A stretch of 64,000 nt of DNA from Burkholderia sp. SRS-W-2-2016 (lineage in GTDB: Bacteria; Pseudomonadota; Gammaproteobacteria; Burkholderiales; Burkholderiaceae). This document shows, in pieces, positions 17,815-25,286 of this stretch (position 1 is the stretch's first letter; the number at the start of each line of letters is the position of its first letter). The translations under genes were made by a program, and so were the position numbers. The notes under the pieces were generated by a model, which saw only the letters and a program-made list of their open reading frames with translations, did not search any database and was not told the DNA's origin. Where the stretch lies: positions 80,001-144,000 of the forward strand of contig NZ_MSDV01000074.1 of NCBI RefSeq assembly GCF_001931485.1. The letters are read 5' to 3'.

Positions 17815-18027
17815 ATGACGACCATCCGCGTAAAAGATAATGAGCCGTTCGAAGTGGCCATGCGCAGATTCAAGCGCACCATGGAGAAAAACGGTTTGCT
17901 GACGGAACTTCGCGCTCGCGAGTTTTACGAGAAACCCACCGCCGAACGCAAGCGCAAGAAAGCAGCGGCGGTGAAGCGTCATTTCAAGCGTCTGCGTGGC
18001 CAGATGCTGCCGAAAAAGCTCTACTGA
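17815..18027 (+). CDS. rpsU: 30S ribosomal protein S21
   Basis: This 70-residue very basic protein has the S21 core NEPFEVAMRRFKRTMEKNG in the first third, the KPTAERKRKKAAAVKRH block in the middle and ends in MLPKKLY. S21 joins the 30S platform near the anti-Shine-Dalgarno and helps initiation. It heads the classical macromolecular-synthesis cluster. An attenuator-like terminator lies between it and yqeY, which fits the known excess of S21 over primase and sigma factor. Confidence 0.98.
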   Translation: MTTIRVKDNEPFEVAMRRFKRTMEKNGLLTELRAREFYEKPTAERKRKKAAAVKRHFKRLRGQMLPKKLY

Positions 18028-18168
18028 TTGATTCTGGCGTTGCTGCCCTTTCGCTTGAACGAGCGCCGCGGCAACCTCGATACCGCTGGCGGCACGATCG
18101 GTGCCGTCGCGGAAAACCCGGCCCATCGGGCCAGCCGGCAGGGTTGCATCCACTACGCACATTGCGCC

Positions 18169-18203
18169 AACCCGCTTGAGGAAGCTGTCCCAAGCGGGTT
18201 TTT
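18169..18203 (+). terminator. Terminator/attenuator after rpsU
   Basis: AACCCGCTTG (18169-18178) pairs with CAAGCGGGTT (18191-18200) and is followed by a short T-run. It lies 140 nt past rpsU and 70 nt before yqeY. Partial termination here would set S21 levels above those of DnaG and RpoD, as in the E. coli operon. That role is inferred by analogy. Confidence 0.8.
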
Positions 18204-18273
18204 GTGTTGATGCCGCGGCATGCCGCCGCCGACCCGCCGGTTTTTCAATTTTTCAACGTAATACAGGTGAGTG

Positions 18274-18720
18274 ATGAGTCTCAAGGACCGGATCAACGAC
18301 GATATGAAAGCTGCGATGCGGGCGCGCGAAACCGAGCGTCTCGGCACGATCCGCCTGCTGCTCGCCGCGATCAAGCAGCGCGAAGTCGATGAGCGCATCA
18401 CGCTCGACGACGCCAGCGTGACCGCTGTGGTCGACAAGATGATCAAGCAGCGCAAGGATTCGATCAGCCAGTTCGAAGCCGCCGGCCGCACGGACCTCGC
18501 GGACAAGGAAAAGGCCGAACTGGCGATTCTGTCCGCCTACATGCCGGAGCAGATGTCGGACGCGGAAATCGTCGCCGAAGTGCAGGCCGCGGTTGCGCAA
18601 ACCGGCGCGGCCGGTCCGCAGGACATGGGCAAGGTGATGGGCGTGCTGAAGCCGAAGCTCGCCGGCCGCGCCGACATGACCGCCGTCTCCGCGCAGGTCA
18701 AGGCCGCGCTCGCGAAGTAA
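18274..18720 (+). CDS. GatB/YqeY domain protein
   Basis: This 148-residue protein is a stand-alone YqeY domain, homologous to the C-terminal tRNA-binding tail of GatB. It starts SLKDRINDDMKAAMRARE, and has RLLLAAIKQREVDERI near residue 25, AILSAYMPEQMSDAEI near 87 and MGKVMGVLKPKLAGRADM near 120. The role of free YqeY proteins is not settled; tRNA interaction is suspected. The ATG at 18274 has an AGGTGA ribosome site; the GTG just before it is in frame but less likely. The gene commonly sits between rpsU and dnaG, as here. Confidence 0.93.
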   Translation: MSLKDRINDDMKAAMRARETERLGTIRLLLAAIKQREVDERITLDDASVTAVVDKMIKQRKDSISQFEAAGRTDLADKEKAELAILSAYMPEQMSDAEIVAEVQAAVAQTGAAGPQDMGKVMGVLKPKLAGRADMTAVSAQVKAALAK

Positions 18721-18846
18721 GCCGCGAGCCCTGGTCCGGGCTGCGCGCGCCGCGTCGTCGAAGGCAACGCGCGCGCGGCCCGCTTGCAGTGTCGAGCCCG
18801 GTTTCCGGGCCTGGATTTTGAAGCTTTCCTGGCAGCGTCATCTACT

Positions 18847-20733
18847 GTGATCCCACCGTCATTCCTGCAGGACCTGCTCAACCGCGTCGATATCGTCGAC
18901 GTGGTCGGCCGGTTCGTGCAGTTGAAAAAGGGCGGCGCGAACCTGATGGGGCTCTGTCCGTTTCACAACGAGAAGAGCCCTTCGTTTACGGTTAGTCCGA
19001 CTAAACAGTTTTATCACTGCTTCGGCTGCGGCGCGCATGGCACCGCCATCGGGTTCCTGATGGAGCACGTGGGCATGTCGTTTCCCGAAGCGGTCACCGA
19101 GCTTGCGCAATCGGTCGGCCTGACTGTGCCGCGCGAGCCTTCGCCCGGTTATGGCGGCGGAGGCGGAGGCGGGGGCGGCGGCTCCGGCGGCTATGCGCCG
19201 GCGGCGTCGAAGGCCGTCACCACCGCGCTGTCCGACCTGATGCAGACTGCCTGCGACTACTACCGCAAGCAGCTGCGCAGCGCGCCGGGCGCGATCCAAT
19301 ACCTGAAAAAGCGCGGCTTGACCGGCGAGATCGCCGCGCGCTTCGGCCTCGGCTATGCGCCGGACGGCTGGCAGAACCTCGAGACCGCATTTCCCAACTA
19401 TCGCGACGACGCGCTGGTCGAAGCGGGTCTCGTGATCGTCAGCGAAAAGTCCGACGCGCAGGGGCAGAACCGCCGCTACGACCGCTTCCGCGAGCGGATC
19501 ATGTTCCCGATCCGCAACGTGAAGGGGCAGGTGATCGGGTTCGGCGGCCGCGTGCTCGACGGCGGCGAGCCGAAGTATCTGAATTCGCCCGAAACCCCGC
19601 TATTCAACAAGGGCAGCGAGTTGTACGGGCTGTTCGAGGCCCGTCTGGCGATTCGCGAGCAGCACTACGTGCTGGTCGTCGAAGGCTATATGGACGTGGT
19701 CGCGCTCGCGCAACTTGGCTTTCAGAATGCTGTCGCGACGCTCGGCACCGCCTGCACGCCGATTCATGTGCAGAAACTGATGCGCCAGACCGACACGGTC
19801 ATCTTCAGTTTCGACGGCGATTCGGCCGGCCGCCGCGCCGCACGCCGCGCGCTCGACGCCTGTCTGCCGCATGCCGCCGACAACCGCACGATCCGCTTCC
19901 TGTTCCTGCCGTCCGAGCACGATCCGGACAGCTACGTGCGCGAGTTCGGCACCGAGGCGTTCGCGACCCAGGTCGAACGCGCGATGCCGCTGTCGCAGTT
20001 CATGCTCAACGAGGTGTTGACCGGCAAGGAGCTGGATCAGCCGGAAGGCAAGGCGCGCGCGCTGTTCGACGCGAAGCCGTTGTTGCAGGCGCTGCCGGCC
20101 AATGCGCTGCGCGCGCAGATCATGCATATGTTCGCGGACCGGCTCGACGTGCCGTTCACCGAAGTCGCGGCGCTGTGCGAAGTCGATGCGCGGATCGCCG
20201 CGGCGGCGCGCGAGGCGCCGGCCCGCAAGGACCGCCGCAGTGTGACCGGGATCGAGGAAAAGACGCTGCGCAATCTGGTGATGCATCCGCGCACGGTCGC
20301 GATGCTCGACGAGGAGGCCGAAGAGGCGCTGGTTACCGTAACGCGCCACGCCGAACTGTTCGCCGAGGTGACCACGCACGCGCGCGCACTGGGCGAATCG
20401 GCGGAGTTCCAGCTGTTGTCCGATCTCTTGCGAAATGGCGCGAACGCCCCAACTTTCGAGGAAATCTTTCGCAAAATTCTAGACTATGATGAAAACGTCC
20501 GGGATTTGCTGCTGAAAGACCCGCAGGATGCGACCGTTATCGAGGAGCGGCGCGAGCAGGAACGGATCGTTGGCGAGGAATTGAAAGCCGCGATTCTGAA
20601 GATGCGGTACGACGCTTATTGCGAGCGTCTCGAGCATTTGTCGAGACAATCCCGGCATACGCCGGAAGAGTTCGCGGAGTTGTCGGAGCTCAATCGGAAG
20701 CGGGCTGACATGAAGCGTCAGCTCGGGCTGTAA
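18847..20733 (+). CDS. dnaG: DNA primase
   Basis: The 628-residue primase makes RNA primers at the replication fork. The N-terminal CHC2 zinc ribbon is CPFHNEKSPSF (about residues 38-48) followed by FYHCFGCGAHG. The TOPRIM core has VVEGYMDVVALAQLG near 285 and the metal-binding SFDGDSAGRRAA near 330. The helical C-terminus binds DnaB helicase. The start is taken at GTG 18847 (VIPPSFLQDLLNRVDIVDV), since family N-termini begin there; the frame runs further upstream without homology and has no better start. A run of ten glycines near residue 105 links the zinc domain to the RNA polymerase domain, a place where linker length is variable. Confidence 0.97.
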   Translation: MIPPSFLQDLLNRVDIVDVVGRFVQLKKGGANLMGLCPFHNEKSPSFTVSPTKQFYHCFGCGAHGTAIGFLMEHVGMSFPEAVTELAQSVGLTVPREPSPGYGGGGGGGGGGSGGYAPAASKAVTTALSDLMQTACDYYRKQLRSAPGAIQYLKKRGLTGEIAARFGLGYAPDGWQNLETAFPNYRDDALVEAGLVIVSEKSDAQGQNRRYDRFRERIMFPIRNVKGQVIGFGGRVLDGGEPKYLNSPETPLFNKGSELYGLFEARLAIREQHYVLVVEGYMDVVALAQLGFQNAVATLGTACTPIHVQKLMRQTDTVIFSFDGDSAGRRAARRALDACLPHAADNRTIRFLFLPSEHDPDSYVREFGTEAFATQVERAMPLSQFMLNEVLTGKELDQPEGKARALFDAKPLLQALPANALRAQIMHMFADRLDVPFTEVAALCEVDARIAAAAREAPARKDRRSVTGIEEKTLRNLVMHPRTVAMLDEEAEEALVTVTRHAELFAEVTTHARALGESAEFQLLSDLLRNGANAPTFEEIFRKILDYDENVRDLLLKDPQDATVIEERREQERIVGEELKAAILKMRYDAYCERLEHLSRQSRHTPEEFAELSELNRKRADMKRQLGL

Positions 20734-20825
20734 CGGAGAGGTCAAAAAACCCGGGTGGTAGAATAAAAGGTTTGTAGCGGTTTGTTTTTCAAGGGTTTTC
20801 CTAGCAAAGGCGAAAAGGCGATGCG

Positions 20826-23216
20826 ATGGCAAAGACTACAGGCGGAAATCAGACAACGGGCTCACGCGCTAAAGAGCGCAGCGGAAAAATTACCGAAGCC
20901 AAGCTGACTGTATCCGCCCGAAGATCGTCTGCCGTCAATGTCGCCCCGGCTGCCGGGAAGAAGTCGTCGACGACTGCGGCCGCGCAGGCTGCCTCGGTCC
21001 GGGCGGCGAAAGCGGTAGCACCGTCGGCCGCGAAGCGGTCAGGTGTCAGAAGCGCAAGGGAAGCGGCTGCCGTTGAGGAAGGTGCGGTAGCGCGCGTGAC
21101 TCCAGTATCCACGGTTCAACCGGCTGTTGTTCAACAGCCGGGGGTCGAGACTACAGCTGGTACAGCGAACTCCATGACGAAAAAGCTGAACGAAGTATCT
21201 GTCGAAGACGATGCAACCCAGGCCGAAGAAACCGCCGCCGCCGCTCCGGGCAAGACGGAGAAGGTCAAGGCTCGCGACCGTCGTGCAAAGGAAAAGGCGC
21301 TGCTGAAGGATGCATTCGCGTCGTCGCAGCCCGGCACCGTCGAGGAACTCGAAGAACGCCGCTCCAAACTGCGCGCGCTGATCAAGCTCGGCAAGGAGCG
21401 CGGCTTCCTCACCTACGCTGAAATCAACGATCACCTGCCGGACAACTTCACCGAGACCGAGGCGATCGAAGGCATCATCAGCACGTTCAACGACATGGGC
21501 GTCGCGGTCTACGAACAGGCCCCGGATGCCGAAACGCTGCTGCTCAACGACAACGCACCCGCGGCTTCGTCGGACGACGAAGTCGAAGAGGAAGCGGAAG
21601 TCGCGCTCTCGACCGTCGACTCCGAATTCGGCCGCACCACCGACCCCGTGCGCATGTACATGCGCGAGATGGGTACGGTCGAGCTGCTCACGCGCGAAGG
21701 CGAAATCGAAATCGCGAAGCGGATCGAAGACGGCCTCAAGCACATGGTGATGGCCATCTCGGCCTGCCCGACCACGATCGCCGACATCCTCGCGATGGCC
21801 GAGCGCGTCGCGAATGACGAAATACGTATCGACGAACTCGTCGACGGCCTGATCGACGCCGACGCGGAAGACGCCGACGGCTTCTCCGCGCAGGAAGCCG
21901 AAGCGATCGAAAACGAAGACGAGGAAGCCGAGGAAGAGGACGAAGAGGACGAGGAAGAAGACGATGGCGCCGCGCAAGCGACGGCCAACGCCGCGCAGCT
22001 CGAAGCGCTGCGGCGCGCGTCGCTCGAAAAATTCGCGCTGATCAGCGAATGGTTCGACAAGATGCGGCGCGCGTTCGAGAAGGAAGGTTACAAGTCCAAG
22101 TCCTATCTGAAGGCTCAGGAAACGATCCAGAACGAGCTGATGTCGATCCGCTTCACCGCGCGTACCGTCGAGCGTCTGTGCGACACGCTGCGCGCGCAGG
22201 TCGATGAAGTACGCCAGGTCGAGCGGCAGATTCTGCATACGGTGGTCGACAAGTGCGGGATGCCGCGCGCGGAATTCATCGCGCGTTTCCCCGGTAGCGA
22301 AACCGACCTGGAATGGGCCGATAAGATCGTTGCCGAAGGCCATGCGTATAGCGCGATCCTCACGCGTAACATCCCCGCGATCCGCGAACAGCAGCAGCGT
22401 CTGCTCGATCTGCAGGCGCGCGTGGTGCTGCCGCTGAAGGACCTGAAGGAGACCAACCGGCAGATGGCGGCCGGCGAGCTGAAGGCGCGTCAGGCGAAGC
22501 GCGAGATGACCGAGGCGAACCTGCGTCTGGTGATTTCGATCGCGAAGAAGTACACGAATCGCGGCTTGCAGTTCCTCGACCTGATCCAGGAAGGCAACAT
22601 CGGCCTGATGAAGGCGGTGGACAAATTCGAATACCGGCGCGGCTACAAGTTCTCCACGTATGCGACGTGGTGGATTCGTCAGGCCATTACGCGTTCGATC
22701 GCCGACCAGGCGCGCACGATCCGGATTCCGGTTCATATGATCGAGACGATCAACAAGATGAACCGCATCTCGCGTCAGATTTTGCAGGAAACCGGTCTCG
22801 AGCCGGATCCGGCAACGCTGGCCGAAAAGATGGAGATGCCCGAGGACAAGATCCGCAAGATCATGAAGATCGCGAAGGAACCGATCTCGATGGAAACACC
22901 GATCGGCGACGACGACGATTCGCATCTGGGCGACTTCATCGAAGACAACAACACGGTCGCGCCGGCCGACGCCGCGTTGCACGCCAGCATGCGCGACGTC
23001 GTGAAGGACGTGCTCGACTCGCTGACGCCGCGCGAGGCGAAGGTGCTGCGGATGCGCTTCGGGATCGAGATGAGCACCGATCACACGCTCGAAGAGGTCG
23101 GCAAGCAGTTCGACGTGACGCGCGAGCGGATTCGTCAGATCGAGGCGAAGGCGCTGCGCAAGCTGCGTCACCCGAGCCGTTCCGACAAGCTGAAGTCGTT
23201 CCTCGAAGGAAGTTGA
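20826..23216 (+). CDS. rpoD: RNA polymerase primary sigma factor (sigma-70)
   Basis: This 796-residue housekeeping sigma factor has an unusually long Ala/Lys/Ser/Thr-rich N-terminal extension of about 150 residues before region 1.1. Region 1.2 is DPVRMYMREMGTVELLTREG. The non-conserved region contains an acidic Glu/Asp run near residue 365-380. Region 2 includes ANLRLVISIAKKYTNRG and KFSTYATWWIRQAITRS (-10 melting and recognition). Region 4 ends with RERIRQIEAKALRKLRHPSR (-35 recognition). It closes the rpsU-yqeY-dnaG-rpoD cluster, 92 nt after dnaG. It is longer than E. coli RpoD (613) mainly because of the N-terminal tail, a trait of beta-proteobacterial sigma-70. Confidence 0.98.
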   Translation: MAKTTGGNQTTGSRAKERSGKITEAKLTVSARRSSAVNVAPAAGKKSSTTAAAQAASVRAAKAVAPSAAKRSGVRSAREAAAVEEGAVARVTPVSTVQPAVVQQPGVETTAGTANSMTKKLNEVSVEDDATQAEETAAAAPGKTEKVKARDRRAKEKALLKDAFASSQPGTVEELEERRSKLRALIKLGKERGFLTYAEINDHLPDNFTETEAIEGIISTFNDMGVAVYEQAPDAETLLLNDNAPAASSDDEVEEEAEVALSTVDSEFGRTTDPVRMYMREMGTVELLTREGEIEIAKRIEDGLKHMVMAISACPTTIADILAMAERVANDEIRIDELVDGLIDADAEDADGFSAQEAEAIENEDEEAEEEDEEDEEEDDGAAQATANAAQLEALRRASLEKFALISEWFDKMRRAFEKEGYKSKSYLKAQETIQNELMSIRFTARTVERLCDTLRAQVDEVRQVERQILHTVVDKCGMPRAEFIARFPGSETDLEWADKIVAEGHAYSAILTRNIPAIREQQQRLLDLQARVVLPLKDLKETNRQMAAGELKARQAKREMTEANLRLVISIAKKYTNRGLQFLDLIQEGNIGLMKAVDKFEYRRGYKFSTYATWWIRQAITRSIADQARTIRIPVHMIETINKMNRISRQILQETGLEPDPATLAEKMEMPEDKIRKIMKIAKEPISMETPIGDDDDSHLGDFIEDNNTVAPADAALHASMRDVVKDVLDSLTPREAKVLRMRFGIEMSTDHTLEEVGKQFDVTRERIRQIEAKALRKLRHPSRSDKLKSFLEGS

Positions 23217-23252
23217 GCGCGGTAGCTGCGGCTGGCCGCAAATGATGCGATC

Positions 23253-23307
23253 AAAGGGGCCTCCCGGTCGTTTCGCGCGAGCGAGGCGGTTGCGGAGACC
23301 CCTTTTT
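23253..23307 (+). terminator. Terminator of rpoD
   Basis: AAAGGGG (23253-23259) pairs with CCCCTTT (23299-23305). An inner CTCC/GGAG helix extends the stem after a small asymmetry, and a T-run follows. It starts 36 nt past the rpoD stop and separates it from the tRNA gene. Confidence 0.75.
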
Positions 23308-23371
23308 CGTGTAGTATGTCGGCCAATCGATGAAACGGGCCCGGCCTTTATGACCGGGTCTTTTTCTTCGT

Positions 23372-23459
23372 GGGCTGGACGCCGTGTTGGTTGCAGGCAG
23401 CGGACTCATAATCCGCCTCCGAAAGGACATCGTGGGTTCGAATCCCACCCGGCCCACCA
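23372..23459 (+). tRNA. tRNA with CAT anticodon and long variable arm (probable tRNA-Ile2 or tRNA-Met)
   Basis: This 88-nt tRNA has an encoded CCA end. The acceptor stem is GGGCTGG / CCGGCCC (one G-U pair) with discriminator A. The D-arm has a short GCC/GGC stem with a TTGGTT loop carrying G18G19. The anticodon stem GCGGA/TCCGC is perfect and its loop is CTCATAA, giving anticodon CAT. The T-arm GTGGG/CCCAC has loop TTCGAAT. Between anticodon stem and T-stem are 15 nt (23416-23430) that fold as a TCC-GAAA-GGA hairpin, a class II-type variable arm not expected for Met or Ile tRNAs. The CTCATAA loop and the place downstream of rpoD both match E. coli ileX, so a lysidine-modified tRNA-Ile2 reading AUA is the favoured assignment. 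A Met-accepting elongator is the alternative. Confidence 0.85.
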
Positions 23460-23472
23460 AAGTATCAATAGA

Positions 23473-23500
23473 AGGGTTCCGATTTTTCGGAACCCTTTTT
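23473..23500 (+). terminator. Terminator of the CAT tRNA gene
   Basis: The 10-bp stem AGGGTTCCGA / TCGGAACCCT has a TTTT loop followed by a T-run. It lies 13 nt past the CCA end of the tRNA. Confidence 0.92.
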
Positions 23501-23791
23501 GTTTTGGCGAGCTCCGTGTTCTACGCGCCGCACGTGATCCGCGGCAATTGCGCATCCTTCTTTTCTTCTCTTCGCGGTGCCCCCGGCAACCCGCGCCCGC
23601 CGGCTCAGCTTTTCGTCTAAAGATCTCCACCCGATCGTTCGCTCTTTTCCCTCTATTCGCGTGCAAGCGCACAGAGCCTGCCGCGGCGCGTCGGTAGTCT
23701 GATCTGACAGACGGGAGTATTCGGTCTGGCGTGAGTGGCATGTCGTTTGCAGTAGGTCGGCTTCCACACTAATCCAATAACGAGAACTACC
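23501..23791. other. Intergenic region, no gene recognised
   Basis: About 290 nt between the tRNA terminator and a small ORF. Open frames here lack codon bias and ribosome sites. I see no operator, repeat or RNA fold that I would defend. Confidence 0.5.
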
Positions 23792-23998
23792 ATGCGCTCC
23801 GACCAGACCACCGCCGATTTAACCGAACCTCAGCCCGCGCCGGGCGCGTCGCTGGATGAGGCGACCGCGCCTCTGTCACAACCGCCGATGCGCATGCTGA
23901 CACGGGTCGCCTTCTGTTTCGCGTGGCTGTTCGGGCTGGAGCCGTTCCTCGCCGCCACGCCCGACGATTCGACCGGAGCGAAGCGCGATTCGCATTGA
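23792..23998 (+). CDS. Small hypothetical protein with one hydrophobic helix
   Basis: A 68-residue ORF starts after an AACGAGA purine stretch. The first 32 residues are polar and acidic with several prolines. Residues 35-54 (LTRVAFCFAWLFGLEPFLAA) form a hydrophobic segment that could cross or enter the membrane, and the tail is short and charged. No family is recognised. It is supported only by the ribosome-site-like sequence and its codon pattern, so it may be spurious. Confidence 0.4.
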   Translation: MRSDQTTADLTEPQPAPGASLDEATAPLSQPPMRMLTRVAFCFAWLFGLEPFLAATPDDSTGAKRDSH

Positions 23999-24100
23999 AG
24001 CGCCGCCGCGTTGAAACTTTCGTTTTAAGCGAGAGCAGTTTCTACAGGCTCGCCGTCCCGCCGAGCGTTCGCTCGCCTGCGCTCTGGCGACGAGCGACGC

Positions 24101-24130
24101 GGCGCACGTCGGCGCACGTCGGCGCACGTG
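24101..24130. repeat. Three tandem 10-bp repeats (GGCGCACGTC)
   Basis: Three head-to-tail copies of GGCGCACGTC (the third ends in G) lie in the gap between two small ORFs. The 10-bp period places each copy on about the same helix face. No adjacent gene start explains them. Confidence 0.7.
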
Positions 24131-24217
24131 GGCGCTTACCGGCGGCCTTGCCGGGAATAGCGGTTGCGCGTCCCTCGGGTGGGAGTTCTTCCCATTCACT
24201 GGACACTGGACGCCGCC

Positions 24218-24391
24218 ATGCAAACCGATCCCACCATCGACCCGATTGCCGATCCCGCCAACCAGCCGCTCGACGAACCCGGCGAGCAACCGCGGCCGTT
24301 GCCCGACACGCCGCCCGAAACCGATCCGCTCGCGCCCGGTTCGTCGCCTGAAGACGAAGAGGCTCTCAGGCGCGCGCCGCGCGAACCATAA
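24218..24391 (+). CDS. Small Pro/Asp-rich acidic hypothetical protein
   Basis: A 57-residue ORF rich in Pro, Asp and Glu (DPTIDPIADPANQPLDEPGE near the start, SPEDEEALRR near the end). It has no hydrophobic segment and is predicted disordered. The frame is open 54 nt further upstream, but the composition changes at the ATG at 24218. No function is recognised. The regular DP/EP spacing over the whole ORF suggests it is translated rather than random, and it resembles small proline-rich proteins I associate with Burkholderia genomes, which is an impression rather than a match. Confidence 0.5.
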   Translation: MQTDPTIDPIADPANQPLDEPGEQPRPLPDTPPETDPLAPGSSPEDEEALRRAPREP

Positions 24392-24458
24392 GTCAGAATT
24401 GACCGGTATCAGGGAAAGTCCGTGTAAAAAAGACCGCGCCCAAGTCGTTAAATCAATA

Positions 24459-24486
24459 CGGAAGCCTTATTAAATTAAGGCTTCCG
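24459..24486. terminator. Strong 11-bp hairpin, probable terminator
   Basis: CGGAAGCCTTA (24459-24469) pairs perfectly with TAAGGCTTCCG (24476-24486) around a 6-nt AT loop. It is the first strong stem downstream of the small Pro/Asp-rich ORF. The flanking T-tract is weak, so strand and efficiency are uncertain. Confidence 0.6.
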
Positions 24487-24492
24487 CTTTCA

Positions 24493-24650
24493 GCACGGGT
24501 TTTGTCACGCGGCGGCCGGCGCCGCAATTCACCTCCGGGCAATGCCCGTGCCGAAAGCTTCTTCACGGCGCGTATAGGCTTTGTGAAAAAGCCGATGACA
24601 GGCGTTAGCCGAAACGGGAAATCACAAGACCGCCGGGCAGGCGGTTTTTT
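24493..24650 (+). ncRNA. Candidate structured small RNA ending in an intrinsic terminator
   Basis: Four helices can be drawn in order. GCACGGG (24493-24499) pairs with CCCGTGC (24545-24551) and encloses a GC-rich inner stem. A GGCTTT/AAAGCC hairpin lies near 24578-24594. Finally ACCGCC (24629-24634) pairs with GGCGGT (24640-24645), followed by TTTTTT. No ORF fits the segment. The closing terminator with no gene just before it suggests a short non-coding transcript. It could also be the remnant of a longer leader. I recognise no known RNA family. Confidence 0.4.
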
Positions 24651-24726
24651 ATTGAGATGGCGACCGGTGGCAGAGCCAACGCCCGTGGCCTTGTGCGGCC
24701 GCGCAAAGCGGCGCTCGAAAGTGGTG

Positions 24727-24765
24727 AATTGCAATCGGGCAATTGCGTCGCGTATTGGGCGACGC
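24727..24765. repeat. Two adjacent inverted repeats
   Basis: AATTGC/GCAATT (24727-24732 and 24739-24744, 6-nt spacer) is followed directly by GCGTCGC/GCGACGC (24745-24751 and 24759-24765, 7-nt spacer). Both are perfect. They lie 520 nt upstream of the porin start and could be operator sites or RNA hairpins. Confidence 0.6.
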
Positions 24766-25286
24766 GTTAATCAACCGGCAGGTCAATTCGCTAATCGACC
24801 GAGTGGCGGGAGAATGACTGGATTAACTCCATTAAGTTCCCGGAATTTATAAATATTTTTCCATACCCCCGAATATCAATCATTTCAATAGGTCCGCGTA
24901 CGGAAATTCTGCTCGCTTATTCGGCAATTTGTTCCGACCCGATTAAGTCATCCGTATTAAGACGGTGTTGCAAACGCACAACTTCGAATATTGAGACATT
25001 GCAAATTCGCCTTGCCTGGCGCAGCTCTGCGGCCGTCGCAATCTTGTCATAACTGACGGAAAAACAATGACTTAAATCAAGTTGGGTGGCTATTGTTGCG
25101 AAATTCGAAAAATCCTGTTGCGTGAATTATTGGCGTCGCTATTAGGGTGTCCACCTACACTCACGCTTCGTTTCAAGGGTGCCCAGCCAAGCTTCACGGC
25201 TCGGCCACAGGGCGGTGGCAGATGCTCTCGGCATCGGCCGCTGAAGCGGGTCCCGCTCCCCGTAAATTTTTCGAATTGGAGTTCCC

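Larger units (their letters stand above)
24392..25286. other. Long structured intergenic region before the first porin
   Basis: About 895 nt with no convincing protein gene and a lower GC content than its surroundings, especially 24800-25130. It holds an 11-bp hairpin (24459-24486), a set of helices ending in an intrinsic terminator (24493-24650), two neighbouring inverted repeats (24727-24765) and the 5' region of the porin with a TTGGAG ribosome site. Confidence 0.6.

Noticed and set aside
23251..23460. Minus-strand ORF starting VGRVGFEPT over the tRNA region
   Set aside because: It is the well-known false ORF read from the antisense of a tRNA 3' half; the tRNA explains the sequence.
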